A stretch of 64,000 nucleotides of DNA from NCBI RefSeq assembly GCF_005491425.1, contig NZ_CP028083.1, positions 3,100,001-3,164,000 on the forward strand, written 5' to 3'. Position 1 is the stretch's first letter, and every line of letters starts with the position of its first letter. Positions 29,594 through 39,892 of the stretch are shown piece after piece. The notes under the pieces were generated by a model, which saw only the letters and a list, made by a program, of their open reading frames with translations, did no database searches and was not told where the DNA came from. The position numbers and the translations under genes were made by a program. This DNA is from Lysinibacillus sp. SGAir0095 (lineage in GTDB: Bacteria > Bacillota > Bacilli > Bacillales_A > Planococcaceae).

Positions 29594-31585
29594 TTGAACA
29601 AAAAACAACAACAATTAGATCAATTTAAATCGGATGACAGTAATCAACCCCTTACAACCAATCAAGGTCTGAAGGTTTCTGAGGATGAACACTCCTTAAA
29701 AATTGGTAGTCGCGGTCCGACCATTATGGAGGATTTTCACTTCCGGGAGAAAATGACTCACTTTGACCATGAGCGTATTCCAGAACGTGTCGTGCATGCA
29801 CGCGGAACAGCAGCACATGGCGTATTTGAATGCTACGAAGATGCCAGTGATATTACCAAAGCGAAATTCTTATCAGAAAAAGGAAAACAAACTCCTGTTT
29901 TCGTTCGCTTTTCTACCGTAGCTGGTTCTCGTGGATCAGCAGACACTGTACGTGATGTTCGAGGTTTTGCTACAAAGTTTTATACAGAAGAAGGAAATTA
30001 TGATTTAGTCGGCAATAACATTCCCGTCTTCTTTATTCAGGATGCCATTAAGTTCCCCGATTTTGTACACTCAGTAAAACCGGAGCCTCATAACGAAATT
30101 CCACAGGCTCAAAGTGCTCATGATACTTTCTGGGATTTTATCGCCAATAATCAGGAAAGTGCTCATATGGTTATGTGGCACTTATCGGATCGGGCCATCC
30201 CTAGAAGCTACCGCATGATGGAGGGCTTTGGCGTCAACACTTATCGTTTCGTGAATGCAGCTGGCCAAGCTCATTTTGTTAAATTCCATTGGAAGCCGAA
30301 ATTAGGTGTGCACTCACTCGTTTGGGACGAAGCCCAAAAAGTTGCCGGAAAAGATCCAGACTTCCATCGTCGAGACCTTTACGAGAATATCGAGCAAGGG
30401 AATTTCCCCGAGTATGAATTAGGTGTACAGCTGATTGCTCAAGAGGATGAATTTAACTTCGACTTCGATATCCTGGATCCAACAAAGATTTGGCCAGAGG
30501 AGGAAGTGCCTGTTCGTATCTTAGGGAAAATGACCTTGAATAAAAACGTGGATAATTTCTTTGCCGAAACAGAACAAGTCGCCTTTCATGTCGGACATGT
30601 TGTGCCAGGTATAGATTTTTCAAATGATCCATTACTGCAAGGACGTTTATTCTCATATACGGATACGCAATTGATTCGCCTTGGTGGTCCAAACTTCCAT
30701 GAGCTGCCTATTAATCGTCCGGTTTGCCCATTCCATAATAATCAACGCGATGGCTATGGACGACAAACGATTAATGTGGGACCTGTCAGCTATCATAAAA
30801 ATTCCATTCAACAAAATACGCCTGCCCCTGTACCACCAAGTGAGGGTGGCTATGAACACTACCAAGAAAAAGTTGAGGGCGTAAAGGTCCGTGCAAGAAG
30901 CCAATCCTTCGAGGACCATTTCTCTCAAGCGCGTATGTTTTGGTTAAGCATGACGGATATTGAAAAAGATCATATTGTCAAAGCCTTTAGTTTTGAGGTT
31001 GGAAAAGTTGCTCGCCGTGAAATTCGACAACAAGTTGTGGAGATGTTTGCTAACGTTGATGTGGAGCTCGCTACACAGCTTGCCATGAATGTCGGCGTTC
31101 AACCACCAACAGTTAAACAAGCTGTGGAGACAAACAAAACCTCTCCTGCCGTAAGCCAATATGTAAAACCTGTCTTCTCAACGGAAACGAAAAAGGTAGC
31201 CATTATTGTCAATCAAACAACCGAGAATCTAGGTAAAATCCTGGATACATTAAAGGCTCAGAAAGTAGCAGTCGAACTAATTAGCGACAAACAACAAACA
31301 ATCCAAAACTTTGAGATTGACCATACAATGGACACAGCCTCACCCGTCCTGTATGATGGCATGCTTGTTGCAGGAAAATTTGATGATCCCAAAACTCAAA
31401 ACAAGCTAAACCATTTTATCGAGGAAACATACAATCATTACAAGCCACTTGCCTTTTTAGTTGCACAAGATATGAAAAACCCTAAAGCGAATGTTGGAGA
31501 CGAAGGCGTTGTCCAAACGGTAGAGTCCTTCATTGAAGCCTTACGTGTAGGTCGCCATTGGAATCGCCCAACAGCAATCGGCTAA
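29594..31585 (+). CDS. katE: Large-subunit monofunctional catalase (HPII/KatE type)
   Basis: 663 residues from TTG 29594, chosen because GGAGGAG lies 6 bases upstream. Clade-2 large catalase: [17 protein letters not shown] carries the distal His, [40 protein letters not shown] is the substrate and NADPH region, and [26 protein letters not shown] contains the heme-ligand Tyr. The extra C-terminal flavodoxin-like domain (about 525-663) is present. It removes hydrogen peroxide. Followed 48 bp later by a stress-type SDR gene. Confidence 0.95.
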   Translation: MNKKQQQLDQFKSDDSNQPLTTNQGLKVSEDEHSLKIGSRGPTIMEDFHFREKMTHFDHERIPERVVHARGTAAHGVFECYEDASDITKAKFLSEKGKQTPVFVRFSTVAGSRGSADTVRDVRGFATKFYTEEGNYDLVGNNIPVFFIQDAIKFPDFVHSVKPEPHNEIPQAQSAHDTFWDFIANNQESAHMVMWHLSDRAIPRSYRMMEGFGVNTYRFVNAAGQAHFVKFHWKPKLGVHSLVWDEAQKVAGKDPDFHRRDLYENIEQGNFPEYELGVQLIAQEDEFNFDFDILDPTKIWPEEEVPVRILGKMTLNKNVDNFFAETEQVAFHVGHVVPGIDFSNDPLLQGRLFSYTDTQLIRLGGPNFHELPINRPVCPFHNNQRDGYGRQTINVGPVSYHKNSIQQNTPAPVPPSEGGYEHYQEKVEGVKVRARSQSFEDHFSQARMFWLSMTDIEKDHIVKAFSFEVGKVARREIRQQVVEMFANVDVELATQLAMNVGVQPPTVKQAVETNKTSPAVSQYVKPVFSTETKKVAIIVNQTTENLGKILDTLKAQKVAVELISDKQQTIQNFEIDHTMDTASPVLYDGMLVAGKFDDPKTQNKLNHFIEETYNHYKPLAFLVAQDMKNPKANVGDEGVVQTVESFIEALRVGRHWNRPTAIG

Positions 31586-31633
31586 TTATCTTGAATGAAA
31601 ACACTTCATCAACCATAGGAGGTTGTAGGTTAC

Positions 31634-32557
31634 ATGACAAATCAATCAAATAACGAACAATCTTATCCAAAGAATCCGAATTACAAGAAAGTCACACAAA
31701 CACAAGAAGTGACACTGACAGTTCCGGAACAAACTCAACAAAGCCAGCCGGGGATTGAAGGGTTAATGGAACCAAGACCTATTATTGAAAATCCTGCTTA
31801 TCAAGGCAGTGGCAAGCTAAAAGGAAAAGTCGCCCTCATCACTGGTGGTGATAGTGGGATTGGCGCTGCAACAGCCATTGCCTTTGCAAAAGAAGGGGCA
31901 AATGTTGCAATTTCCTATTTCGGCGCACAGGAAGAAGAAGATGCAGAACGTACAAAGTCAAGAATTGAAGAACTTGGCCAAGAGTGTTTGCTGTTAGCTG
32001 GTGACTTAAGAGAAAAACAACAGTGTAAGGACATTGTCACACAAACAATCGAGAATTTTGGAAAGCTTGATATTCTAGTAAACCATGTGGGTGTTCAGTT
32101 TGAGCAGAAAGACTTTTTAGATATCTCAGATGAACAGTTCGATGAAACCTTTAAACTCAATGTATACTCACACTTTTACACAACGCGCGAAGCACTGAAC
32201 TATTTAAAAGCAGGCAGCGCCATTGTAAATACTGCATCTGTTGTGGCATTTGACGGGAACGATAAACTAATGGACTACACCATGACAAAGGCAGCAACTG
32301 TTGGTATGACACGTGCTCTAGCTAAAAATCTTGTGTCGAAAGGGATTCGTGTCAATGCCGTTGCTCCTGGACGCGTGTGGACACCGCTTATTCCAGCAAG
32401 CTTCTCTGCTGAAGAAGTACCGCAAGCAGGAAATCCCATGAACCGCCAAGGACAACCGTTTGAATTAGCACCTGCTTATGTCTATTTAGCATCAGATGAT
32501 TCTCGCTTCGTTACGGGGCAAATCATTCATGTGAACGGTGGACAGATTTTTGCCTAA
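31634..32557 (+). CDS. SDR family oxidoreductase (general-stress type)
   Basis: 307 residues: an N-terminal hydrophilic extension (about 1-55) then a classical [30 protein letters not shown] (cofactor loop), LVNHVGVQ (NNAG equivalent, altered to NHVG), catalytic Ser in VNTASVV and YTMTKAA (Tyr-x-x-x-Lys). The extended form matches the YhxC/YdaD group of Bacillus stress genes. AGGAGG is 11 bases before the ATG. Second gene after katE, followed by a strong terminator. Confidence 0.9.
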   Translation: MTNQSNNEQSYPKNPNYKKVTQTQEVTLTVPEQTQQSQPGIEGLMEPRPIIENPAYQGSGKLKGKVALITGGDSGIGAATAIAFAKEGANVAISYFGAQEEEDAERTKSRIEELGQECLLLAGDLREKQQCKDIVTQTIENFGKLDILVNHVGVQFEQKDFLDISDEQFDETFKLNVYSHFYTTREALNYLKAGSAIVNTASVVAFDGNDKLMDYTMTKAATVGMTRALAKNLVSKGIRVNAVAPGRVWTPLIPASFSAEEVPQAGNPMNRQGQPFELAPAYVYLASDDSRFVTGQIIHVNGGQIFA

Positions 32558-32566
32558 ACCATAATG

Positions 32567-32608
32567 AAAACGGATCGACTTCCATTCTCTGGAGTTGATC
32601 CGTTTTTT
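32567..32608 (+). terminator. Terminator of the katE-SDR operon
   Basis: AAAACGGATC pairs with GATCCGTTTT and the stem is extended inward; six T follow. It starts 10 bp past the stop. Confidence 0.85.
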
Positions 32609-32623
32609 ATGGCTTAGGCAAAA

Positions 32624-32657
32624 GAAAAAAGTAGGAAGCACCATTTCCTACTTTTTT
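32624..32657. terminator. Bidirectional terminator
   Basis: GAAAAAAGTAGGAA and TTCCTACTTTTTTC are perfect complements (14 bp, 7-nt loop), with A/T runs on both sides. It probably also serves the converging lipoprotein gene at 32748. Confidence 0.8.
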
Positions 32658-32747
32658 CTCTTTATCTAGTTAAGGGGGAAGTCGTCTTTTTATGGACAAT
32701 CGTTATAAGAAAATTTTCGTTTGTACTTGAAACGATCGAAAAGATGA

Positions 32748-33056
32748 TTATTCTGTAGTTTCGTCCTCTCCGTTTTCCATGTTGCTTTCTGGACTTTCTT
32801 CTACGTTACTATTAGAAGTACCATCTGATCCATTTTCCGTACTATCTGTATTGGATTCTGGATTTGTTTCTGTATTAGTTTCTGAATTGGTCGTTCCTTC
32901 ATCTTCCTCGATGATGTTCACGTCGTCTTCACCATCTGTTGTTGCTGGTTCCTCTTCGTTCACATCTACATCTACATCTTCTTCGTCTTCTGCACAACCT
33001 GCCAACATTAATAATAGTGCAGATACAGGAACTACTGATTTCATAAGTTTTTTCAT
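32748..33056 (-). CDS. Acidic low-complexity lipoprotein
   Basis: 102 residues from ATG 33056 (AGGAGG 7 bases upstream; the ATG directly before it at 33059 is also possible). A signal peptide with lipobox LLMLAGC precedes a mature part made almost only of Asp, Glu, Asn, Ser, Thr and Gly. There is no folded domain, so it is likely an extended, negatively charged surface tail anchored in the membrane. Similar short acidic lipoproteins are common in Bacilli and have no known activity. Confidence 0.75.
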   Translation of the reverse strand: MKKLMKSVVPVSALLLMLAGCAEDEEDVDVDVNEEEPATTDGEDDVNIIEEDEGTTNSETNTETNPESNTDSTENGSDGTSNSNVEESPESNMENGEDETTE

Positions 33057-33203
33057 CATTATGCCTCCTACAATTTTGTAGATTTGTCTTTCCTATTTAC
33101 TTTATACCCCTGTTTAACCAGCTGTTAAACATCCTACTAAATAGAAAAAAGGAAGAGCAACGTCTTTCCGTCCTCTTCCTAATGCAAATAATATGATCAA
33201 ATT

Positions 33204-34496
33204 TTAAAAAGGGATGATTCCTAATAGTAGACAGACAACAATCATTACAACAGTTGAACCAAATGCCCACTTTAAGAAAATGCGTTGGAATTTCCCGAAA
33301 TCTTCTCCTACCATTCCTACTAAAAGATAGGTTGAAGGAACCAATGGACTTAGTAGATGCACCGGTAATCCTAAAAGAGATGCTCTTCCAATAAGGGCAG
33401 GGTCAATTCCGTATACAGCTCCTGCCTTAGCAAGTAATGGCAGTACTCCATAGTAAAAGGCATCATTTGACATAAAGAAGGTAAACGGTGCACTAAGAAT
33501 CGCTGAAATTACTGCAAAGTGAGAACCCATTGCATCCGGAATATATTGAATGACGGAACTTGCCATGGCATCTACAATTGTAGTACCTGAAAGAATTCCC
33601 GTAAAAATACCGGCAGCAAACACCATCGAAACAACAGATAGCGCGTTATCCGCATAATTTGCTACACGTTCTTTTTGATCCTTAATTTTTGGATAGTTCA
33701 CAGTAATCGCGATTGCAAATCCAAGCATAAACAATGCAACTGGTGGAAATAGCTCTGTAATAAGTGCTACTAAAAGTGCAATCGTTAATGCATAGTTAAA
33801 GATAATTAGTTTTGGGCGTTTCAGTTGGTCAGCTTCCGTAGTTGCAGCCAGTTGAGCCATCGCATGAAAATCGACTTCGATAATACCGATTCGCTTTCTT
33901 TCTTGTTTTCCCAGCATAAATGCCATAAGTATGACAAAGAGTGCTCCACCAATCATAGCTGGTATCACTGGTGTGAAAACCTCGGACATTTCTAGATTTA
34001 AAGCTGACATTACCCTTGCAGTAGGACCGCCCCAAGGTAATAGGTTCATAACTCCTGATGCCGAAACAGCAATCCCTGCTAAAATAATCGGCTTCATGCC
34101 AATTCTTTTATAGAGTGGCAGCATTGCTGAAATTGTAATCATATATGTTGTAGTACCATCACCATCTAAAGAAATCATAAGAGCTAAAATCGCTGTTCCA
34201 ATCGCAATTTTCACAGGATCCCCTTTAACGACCTTAAGAATCGTCTTAATAACCGGATCGAATACGCCTGCATCAATTAATGTACCAAAATATAGAATAG
34301 CAAATAAAATCATAATACCTGTTGGCGCTACACTTTTAATGCCCTCTAGCATCATTGGTCCAATTTCAGTTCCGAATCCACCAATGACAGCAAAAACGAT
34401 CGGTATAATAATCAAAGCAATCATTGCCGATAGACGACCTGACATGATTAAAATCATAAATGTTATTATCATTAAAAATCCTAATAAAGCAAGCAT
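33204..34496 (-). CDS. citM: CitMHS family citrate transporter
   Basis: 430 residues from ATG 34496, chosen because TAGGGGGATGATTCGT puts the ribosome site at a usable distance; a longer frame to 34517 has none. About 11-12 membrane helices. Family signatures include GTEIGPMMLEGIKSVAPTGIMILFAILYFG, SLDGDGTTTYMITISAMLPLYKRIGM and GPTARVMSALN. It imports citrate as a metal complex. It lies downstream of a CitS/CitT-like pair on the same strand; a cre site lies just upstream. Confidence 0.92.
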   Translation of the reverse strand: MLALLGFLMIITFMILIMSGRLSAMIALIIIPIVFAVIGGFGTEIGPMMLEGIKSVAPTGIMILFAILYFGTLIDAGVFDPVIKTILKVVKGDPVKIAIGTAILALMISLDGDGTTTYMITISAMLPLYKRIGMKPIILAGIAVSASGVMNLLPWGGPTARVMSALNLEMSEVFTPVIPAMIGGALFVILMAFMLGKQERKRIGIIEVDFHAMAQLAATTEADQLKRPKLIIFNYALTIALLVALITELFPPVALFMLGFAIAITVNYPKIKDQKERVANYADNALSVVSMVFAAGIFTGILSGTTIVDAMASSVIQYIPDAMGSHFAVISAILSAPFTFFMSNDAFYYGVLPLLAKAGAVYGIDPALIGRASLLGLPVHLLSPLVPSTYLLVGMVGEDFGKFQRIFLKWAFGSTVVMIVVCLLLGIIPF

Positions 34497-34577
34497 ACGA
34501 ATCATCCCCCTAATCAATTATGCAAACAATCTAGTTTGTTTTCCCCGTGTATTCATATTAAAATAGAAAGTGTGATT

Positions 34578-34591
34578 TGTAAGCGATTGCA
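34578..34591. promoter_or_regulatory. Cre site upstream of the citrate transporter
   Basis: TGTAAGCGATTGCA matches 13 of 14 positions of TGWAANCGNTNWCA, 82 bp before the citM start. CcpA control of citM is established in Bacillus subtilis. Confidence 0.7.
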
Positions 34592-34611
34592 AAATATTGT
34601 TTTTTAAAAAC

Positions 34612-34637
34612 ATTGTGAAAGTTTTGTTCATTGTGTT
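34612..34637 (-). promoter_or_regulatory. Possible CitT-like binding repeats
   Basis: Two ATTGTG direct repeats about 19 bp apart lie between the citT terminator and the cre site. In Bacillus the CitT response regulator binds just upstream of citM; the match to its known site was not tested. Confidence 0.3.
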
Positions 34638-34672
34638 CACGCCAAAAATAGGAATGCTTTTCCTTGACTTGC

Positions 34673-34711
34673 AAAATAAAAATGGACACTCGTTTTGTTG
34701 AGTGTCCATTA
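34673..34711 (-). terminator. Terminator after the citST-like operon
   Basis: AATGGACACTC and GAGTGTCCATT form an 11-bp perfect stem (34681-34710), with a T run on the minus strand. It separates the regulators from citM. Confidence 0.85.
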
Positions 34712-34728
34712 AAGCTTCTATGGCTTTT

Positions 34729-35409
34729 CTATATTTTATAATATCTTCTCTCCGGCCTGCCTACTACCCCATAAACCACTTCAGCCCTGCATTCCTTCAC
34801 TGTAATCAAATATTCAAGATAGCGTCTAGCCGTTGTTCTTGAGGCGCCAATTTGCTCACTCACTTGCTCTGCTGATAGTCCAGATTCACTCGATTGCAAC
34901 ACATTTGTTACCTTGACTAAAGTAATCTCATCGATTCCTTTTGGCAAAGTAAATTCCTTCGTGTCATTGGATTCGCTTGATTTTTTAAAGAGTTGATTGA
35001 CAAAGTCCTGGTCAACTTCCTGTTTGGATTCAATCAGCTGGGATTTTTGGAGATACTCCTCAATGGTTTGGTGAAACAGCTCCATTTTTACTGGTTTTAT
35101 CAAATAGTGCTCCACACCGTAGTTGAGTGCATTCAGCAGTATGTCTTTATCCGTAGCTGCTGTGATCATAATGATATCGATATGAGGAAATTGCTTCCGA
35201 ATGCTTGGCAAGAGTTCGGTACCCAATTGGTCAGGCATGTACACATCCAGTAAAAGTAGATCTGGATTGTGTTTATCCAATAATTCCATTGTGTCTTTTC
35301 CATTCAACGCTATGCCTACCACTTCAATTCCTTTAAAATTTCCTAGGAATTTTTCATGGATGGCAGCGACACGAAAATCATCTTCTGCTATGACTGCTTT
35401 AATGTTCAC
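34729..35409 (-). CDS. citT: CitT/DcuR-like response regulator
   Basis: 226 residues: a receiver domain (Asp10-Asp11 pocket; phospho-acceptor Asp55 in LLLLDVYMPDQLGTELL; KPVKME with the conserved Lys), then a C-terminal HTH of the CitB/DcuR kind (GLSAEQVSEQIGASRTTARRYLEYLI). The start is GTG, GGAGGGG upstream, overlapping the kinase stop by 4 bases. Predicted activator of the citrate transporter gene downstream. Confidence 0.88.
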   Translation of the reverse strand: MNIKAVIAEDDFRVAAIHEKFLGNFKGIEVVGIALNGKDTMELLDKHNPDLLLLDVYMPDQLGTELLPSIRKQFPHIDIIMITAATDKDILLNALNYGVEHYLIKPVKMELFHQTIEEYLQKSQLIESKQEVDQDFVNQLFKKSSESNDTKEFTLPKGIDEITLVKVTNVLQSSESGLSAEQVSEQIGASRTTARRYLEYLITVKECRAEVVYGVVGRPERRYYKI

Positions 35410-37001
35410 CGTTTTTCCCCTCCTAACGGTTTCTTAGGAAGATACACTGTGAAGACAGTATTTTCTATCCCATTTTGCACTTCTATGATGCCTCCCAACT
35501 CTTTTACTGCACTATTGGCATTGGAGAGCCCGTAACCTCTAGGATTTTCGCCTTCTTTTGAAGTAAATCCACGTTCAAAAAGTGCAGGCATATCCTCATC
35601 CGATATTCCTTTCCCATTGTCGCTTACTTCAAAAATAATATCTTCTCCTAGATCCGTTGCAAAAAAATTGATTTTTGGCTTAGTTACGCCATAAACAGCC
35701 TCGAAGGCATTATCAATTATATTTCCTAATATAATCGTTAGCTGTGAAAGATTGATATGCTCTGGCAATTTATCAATGTAGCTCTCTGAGTCAATTTCAA
35801 ATATAATCTTCTTTTCAGAGGCCTTGCCTAATTTCCCTAAAAGAATCACTTGCACTTTCGTATCTTTTAGTTGTTTGAAGACGATTTGATTTTGAAATTC
35901 CAATTCTGATGTTTCGCCTTGAATCATCTGAATCGCTTCCTCGTATTCGCCTAATTGTAATAATCCTGAGAGTGCATATAATTTGTTGGTGAATTCATGA
36001 GTTTGGGCTCTCAGCTCTTCTGCGTAGATTTTCATTTCCGATAAGGTGTTAATCATTTGCTCTATTTCTGTTTTTTCTCGGAACGAAGCAACTACCCCTC
36101 TAACACTTTTTTCATCCAAAATCGGTGTACAGCTGACAATAATTGTTTTTTCTTTCCAGTGCATTTCTTTATCGAACTGTGGGACTCCTGTTTTCAACAC
36201 TTCATATAATTGACTCGATGGAAATAATCCATCAATTTTGGAATGCCGTACAGATCCACTTATCCCCAGCAGGCTTTTTGCACGCTGATTCATGGAGGTA
36301 ATCATGCCTTTATTATCGACAGACAAAATCCCTTCTTGTACAGAATGTAATACGGCATTTTTTTCTTTATATAAATTGGCAATCTCATAGGGTTCCAATC
36401 CTAACGTATCTTTTCTGATACTCTTTGAGAGTAGAAAACTACCTATGATGGATGTAATGATGGCCAGTAGAGAGATAACCATTTCTTTAGATATCGTTTT
36501 AAAAATTTGTTTTTCAATATCCTCTACTAAGAACCCGACCGAAACCACTCCAATGATGTCCCCATCTCTATTAAATATAGGGGATTTTCCTCTCATAGAA
36601 AGACCTAAGGAACCGCGGGCTTCCGATACATAATATTCACCGTCTTCAATGGCTCTTATACTATCTCCACCGATCATTTTTTTCCCGATTTCCGATTCCT
36701 TTGGATGAGAATAACGGATTCCTTCCTTATTGCCGACTACGATAAATTCGGCACCTGTTTTCTGGCGGATTTCTTCTACAACCGGTTGAATGCTCTCAGC
36801 AGGATTTTCCAGTTCAAATGCTTCGATAATGGTTGGCATTAAAGAAATCGATTTTGATAATTCTAAAGCTAAGCGGCCTCGATCTTCTTCGATTTGCTTT
36901 CCATTCATATAAGTATAATAAGATGTTAATAGAACAATCAGTATTACGCTGAGTGTTAAAGTTAGGCCTAAAATCTTTGTATGTAATGAGACTTTTCCCA
37001 T
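35406..37001 (-). CDS. citS: CitS/DcuS-like sensor histidine kinase
   Basis: 531 residues: membrane helix (about 10-30), an extracellular PAS-like (PDC) domain (about 35-170) with the RQKTGAEFIVVGNKEGIRYSHP pattern of carboxylate sensors, a second helix (about 173-193), a cytoplasmic PAS (about 210-310), then a histidine box in ELRAQTHEFTNKLYALSGLLQLG and an HATPase with GNIIDNAFEA. This is the CitA/DcuS architecture. First gene of the operon, overlapping the response regulator gene. Confidence 0.9.
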   Translation of the reverse strand: MGKVSLHTKILGLTLTLSVILIVLLTSYYTYMNGKQIEEDRGRLALELSKSISLMPTIIEAFELENPAESIQPVVEEIRQKTGAEFIVVGNKEGIRYSHPKESEIGKKMIGGDSIRAIEDGEYYVSEARGSLGLSMRGKSPIFNRDGDIIGVVSVGFLVEDIEKQIFKTISKEMVISLLAIITSIIGSFLLSKSIRKDTLGLEPYEIANLYKEKNAVLHSVQEGILSVDNKGMITSMNQRAKSLLGISGSVRHSKIDGLFPSSQLYEVLKTGVPQFDKEMHWKEKTIIVSCTPILDEKSVRGVVASFREKTEIEQMINTLSEMKIYAEELRAQTHEFTNKLYALSGLLQLGEYEEAIQMIQGETSELEFQNQIVFKQLKDTKVQVILLGKLGKASEKKIIFEIDSESYIDKLPEHINLSQLTIILGNIIDNAFEAVYGVTKPKINFFATDLGEDIIFEVSDNGKGISDEDMPALFERGFTSKEGENPRGYGLSNANSAVKELGGIIEVQNGIENTVFTVYLPKKPLGGEKR

Positions 37002-37128
37002 AAAACAGCAACCTTTTTTAGTTCATTTCTTTTTATTTTATCGATATATAAATATTCTATCAATTTATTTTCGAAGATATTTATTTCATTTTTACATCTC
37101 CTCTCATTTAAAATAATTTTCTATATAG

Positions 37129-37160
37129 CAAAAAGCACCTTCTCCAAGAGAAAGTGCCCT
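37129..37160 (-). terminator. Terminator after the aldo/keto reductase gene
   Basis: GCACTTTCTC pairs with GAGAAGGTGC on the minus strand and is followed by TTTTTG; just beyond the stop at 37170. Confidence 0.75.
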
Positions 37161-37169
37161 TTAAGTTAC

Positions 37170-37994
37170 TTATTGATTGTAACCATCGTCTGGATTTAAT
37201 GATGTACGGTGGTTTGTGTTTAAAGCCGTGATTGCGGCGACTTCATCGTTTTGTAGGCTGAAGTCAAAGATGTTGAGGTTATCGGCAATGCGTTCTGGTG
37301 TTGAAGATTTCGGAATGACGATGTTGCCGATTTCCAATTGCCAGCGTAATACAATTTGTGCTGGTGTTTTTTCATACTTCGCAGCTAATTGTTTCACCAC
37401 TGGATGAGTAAATACGATGCCCGTTCCTAGTGGAGCCCAAGCCGTTATGACGATATTCTCTTTCGCACAGAACTCACGTAAAGCATCTTGCGATAAAGAC
37501 GGGTGACATTCTACTTGGTTGACCATTGGTTTTACAGTACTCTCAGCAAATAATTGCTCGAAGTGATGCTCATGGAAATTCGAAACGCCAGGAACACGAA
37601 TTAGTTTTTCTTCGTATAAACGTTCAATCGCTTTATACGTTTCCACTAATGTCGGCTTTGGCCAGTGAACCAGGTATAAATCCACATACTCCAAATCTAA
37701 TTTTTTTAAAGAAGTTTCGAAGGCTTTTAATGTATTGTCATAGCCCTGATCTGAGTTCCAAACTTTTGTTGTGATAAATAAATCTTCACGCGCTAATCCT
37801 GAGTCCTTAATCGCTCTTCCTACTGCTTCTTCATTTTCATAAATCGCGGCTGTATCGATCGCACGGTAGCCTGCATTTAACGCATCTACAACGCCATGGT
37901 AAGCAAGCTCATGATCCTTCATACGGAATGTACCGTAACCAACTCGTGGCATTTCAACTCCATTGGCAAGAGTAATTGTCTTAGAGATTGTCAT
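37170..37994 (-). CDS. Aldo/keto reductase
   Basis: 274 residues, a TIM-barrel AKR of the YvgN/YtbE group. The catalytic tetrad is visible: Asp and Tyr in AIDTAAIYENEEAVG, Lys in FITTKVW, His in LYLVHWPKP. The C-terminal IPKSSTPERIADNL is the NADPH-binding site. It reduces aldehydes such as methylglyoxal or glyoxal in relatives. AAAGGGG precedes the ATG. Monocistronic. Confidence 0.93.
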   Translation of the reverse strand: MTISKTITLANGVEMPRVGYGTFRMKDHELAYHGVVDALNAGYRAIDTAAIYENEEAVGRAIKDSGLAREDLFITTKVWNSDQGYDNTLKAFETSLKKLDLEYVDLYLVHWPKPTLVETYKAIERLYEEKLIRVPGVSNFHEHHFEQLFAESTVKPMVNQVECHPSLSQDALREFCAKENIVITAWAPLGTGIVFTHPVVKQLAAKYEKTPAQIVLRWQLEIGNIVIPKSSTPERIADNLNIFDFSLQNDEVAAITALNTNHRTSLNPDDGYNQ

Positions 37995-38289
37995 TCTACA
38001 TTTCCCCTTTATTCTATTATTTCGAGTATAGAATTAATTACTCTTAAACTTTACCGAAAATGTAATAGAAATTCAAAGAATATTCACTATTTTTTAACGA
38101 GAAATTTTCGGATTTTAAAACGGTATACTAACGTTTATTACTCTACTGTAGGTTTGGAATAAAGATTGATTAAAAGATAGCCCTCAATCCTTATCTAATA
38201 ATTATGTGATCGTTTCGGCTAGATTTTCACCTATGTTCCCCTAGTTGAGTATCTTATTGTTGAAACGCTAATCAAACGGGGGGAACAAC

Positions 38290-39072
38290 TTGGGATACTA
38301 TGTTACAGTGGAACCTGGTGTAAAAATATATGTAGAGGATGTAAACCCGGCGGGAAGTAAAAGTATTCTATTTATACACGGTTGGCCATTAAGCCATAAG
38401 CAGTTTGAATATCAGTTTAATTTTCTTCCAGCAATGGGCTATCGATGTATAGGAATTGACTGGAGGGGTTTCGGTAATTCGGATAAACCATTCAATGGCT
38501 ACAACTTTGACAGAATGGCTGATGATATCCATGCAGTAGTAGAGGCGTTGCAGTTAACAGACTTTACACTCGCTGGACACTCCACAGGAGGCGCGCTCTC
38601 GATTCGATATATGGCACGATATAAAGGTTATGGCGTTTCAAAACTTGTCCTAATAGACGCTCAATCTCCGTCTAATTTACCAAAAGAAGTAGCCAATACC
38701 TTTATTACAGAAACACTTAATGATCGTCCTAATATGTTGCGGAAACTAACGGACACTTTCTTCTTCCAGTATATTACTGCACCATTATCTGACTGGTTCT
38801 TTCAGATAGGCTTACAAGCTGCGGGTTGGTCGACTGCTGCGGTCATGATGTCATTGAGAGATGAGAATGTGTACAATGATCTAGGCAAAATATCGGTTCC
38901 TACACTAATTATTCACGGCATACATGATAAAGTTGTTCCTTTTAAAAATGCACAAGAAACTAACAAATTAATAAGAAATTCACAGCTCGTCCCATTTCAA
39001 TACAGCGGCCATGCTCCTTTCTATGAAGAACGTGACAAATTCAACCAGCTACTAATCAAATTTATTGGATAA
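38290..39072 (+). CDS. Alpha/beta hydrolase
   Basis: 260 residues from TTG 38290 with GGGGGG upstream. The alpha/beta hydrolase fold shows HGWPLSHKQF (oxyanion region), the nucleophile elbow AGHSTGGAL (Ser), the acid in IHGIHDKVVPF (Asp) and the His in YSGHAPFYEE. The pattern resembles the non-heme chloroperoxidase/esterase group. No signal peptide. Single gene with its own terminator. Substrate unknown. Confidence 0.88.
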   Translation: MGYYVTVEPGVKIYVEDVNPAGSKSILFIHGWPLSHKQFEYQFNFLPAMGYRCIGIDWRGFGNSDKPFNGYNFDRMADDIHAVVEALQLTDFTLAGHSTGGALSIRYMARYKGYGVSKLVLIDAQSPSNLPKEVANTFITETLNDRPNMLRKLTDTFFFQYITAPLSDWFFQIGLQAAGWSTAAVMMSLRDENVYNDLGKISVPTLIIHGIHDKVVPFKNAQETNKLIRNSQLVPFQYSGHAPFYEERDKFNQLLIKFIG

Positions 39073-39083
39073 TCGTTCACTTT

Positions 39084-39112
39084 ACCGCTCATATCATGTG
39101 CGGTCTTTTATT
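39084..39112 (+). terminator. Terminator after the alpha/beta hydrolase
   Basis: ACCGC and GCGGT flank a short loop, followed by CTTTTATTT; 12 bp past the stop. Confidence 0.6.
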
Positions 39113-39195
39113 TGGTCAAAAGCAACAATAAATTAAAACAGAGCCTTCCCGATTCGTTCAAAAAGAAAGTGTAGCATAAGCAGTAAGATGTTCTT

Positions 39196-39222
39196 CATCT
39201 AAATCACTCGTTAGTTTGATAA
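39196..39222 (+). repeat. Right-end module of the intergenic repeat, copy 18
   Basis: Only the right part remains: CACTCGTTAGTTTGATAAG, at the 3' side of the minus-strand gene at 39246. First trace of the family after a 15-kb absence. Confidence 0.5.
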
Positions 39223-39245
39223 GAAAAAAAAGTTACCTAAACAAT

Positions 39246-39542
39246 CTATGTTGAATTTCTTTCAGATTTTTTTTCTCTTATAAAAAAATACACACTTCTA
39301 AAAAAGACAAAGTAGCTAAGCAATAACAATATCAGCATGCCATAGGCTTGTTTAGGGAAATTCTCAAATATAAAATCTTTTTGAGTAATGACAAAATAAT
39401 TTATCATTACTAATAAAATTAAATAATAACCTAAATATATCAGGTTCTTTTTATTTTTTAATAAGAATGAAAATATTAATGTTAATACCGATACGAGAGT
39501 AAAAACCTGCATAAAATTGAGAACAAAATTTGTGAATTCCAA
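39246..39542 (-). CDS. Small membrane protein, three helices
   Basis: 98 residues with three predicted membrane segments (about 8-27, 35-52, 64-87) and a basic tail. The start is TTG 39542 with AGGGGG 6 bases upstream. It is bracketed by repeat modules, a right-end module at its 3' side and a left-end module at its 5' side. Family not recognised. Confidence 0.55.
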   Translation of the reverse strand: MEFTNFVLNFMQVFTLVSVLTLIFSFLLKNKKNLIYLGYYLILLVMINYFVITQKDFIFENFPKQAYGMLILLLLSYFVFFRSVYFFIREKKSERNST

Positions 39543-39641
39543 TTAACTCCCCCTAATAGGATTTTCTTCATTCTTCGCCCTTGCTTTTAACTTATTCAAT
39601 AGCATTTCAAAAAATCCTTTTTTCACATTTCACTTAAAATT

Positions 39642-39802
39642 TAATATAAATATCAAAAAATTTTCTTACTGAGTGTGTTCCATAAAAATGCTCAATTGCT
39701 GAAAAGGCACAGTTCTTCTTTGAACTGCACCCCATGTTAGACACGACGCTAACATTTGGGGGTCGAAACAATTCAAGGAAAACGTTCGATTGTTGAATAA
39801 GC
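39642..39802 (+). repeat. Palindromic intergenic repeat, copy 19 (composite)
   Basis: Left-end TTAATATAAATATC, GTGTTCCATAAAAATG, ATTGCTGAAAAGGCAC with a CAGTTCTTC / GAACTGCACC core. An unrelated GTTAG...CTAAC hairpin follows, and then the right half of a CTTTCC-type copy (ATTCAAGGAAAACG, TTCGATTGTTGAATAAG). It looks like two copies recombined. Confidence 0.65.
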
Positions 39803-39892
39803 TACCTGCTTATTTTGTATTAGTATTGTTAAGTAAAAATTTTTATAGAGATAATCAATTACAAAACAATTACCATAAGATTTAACAAAAAA

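Noticed and set aside
39720..39760. IS element terminal inverted repeat (GTTAG...CTAAC)
   Set aside because: No transposase or partner end nearby; it is a local hairpin inside a composite repeat copy.
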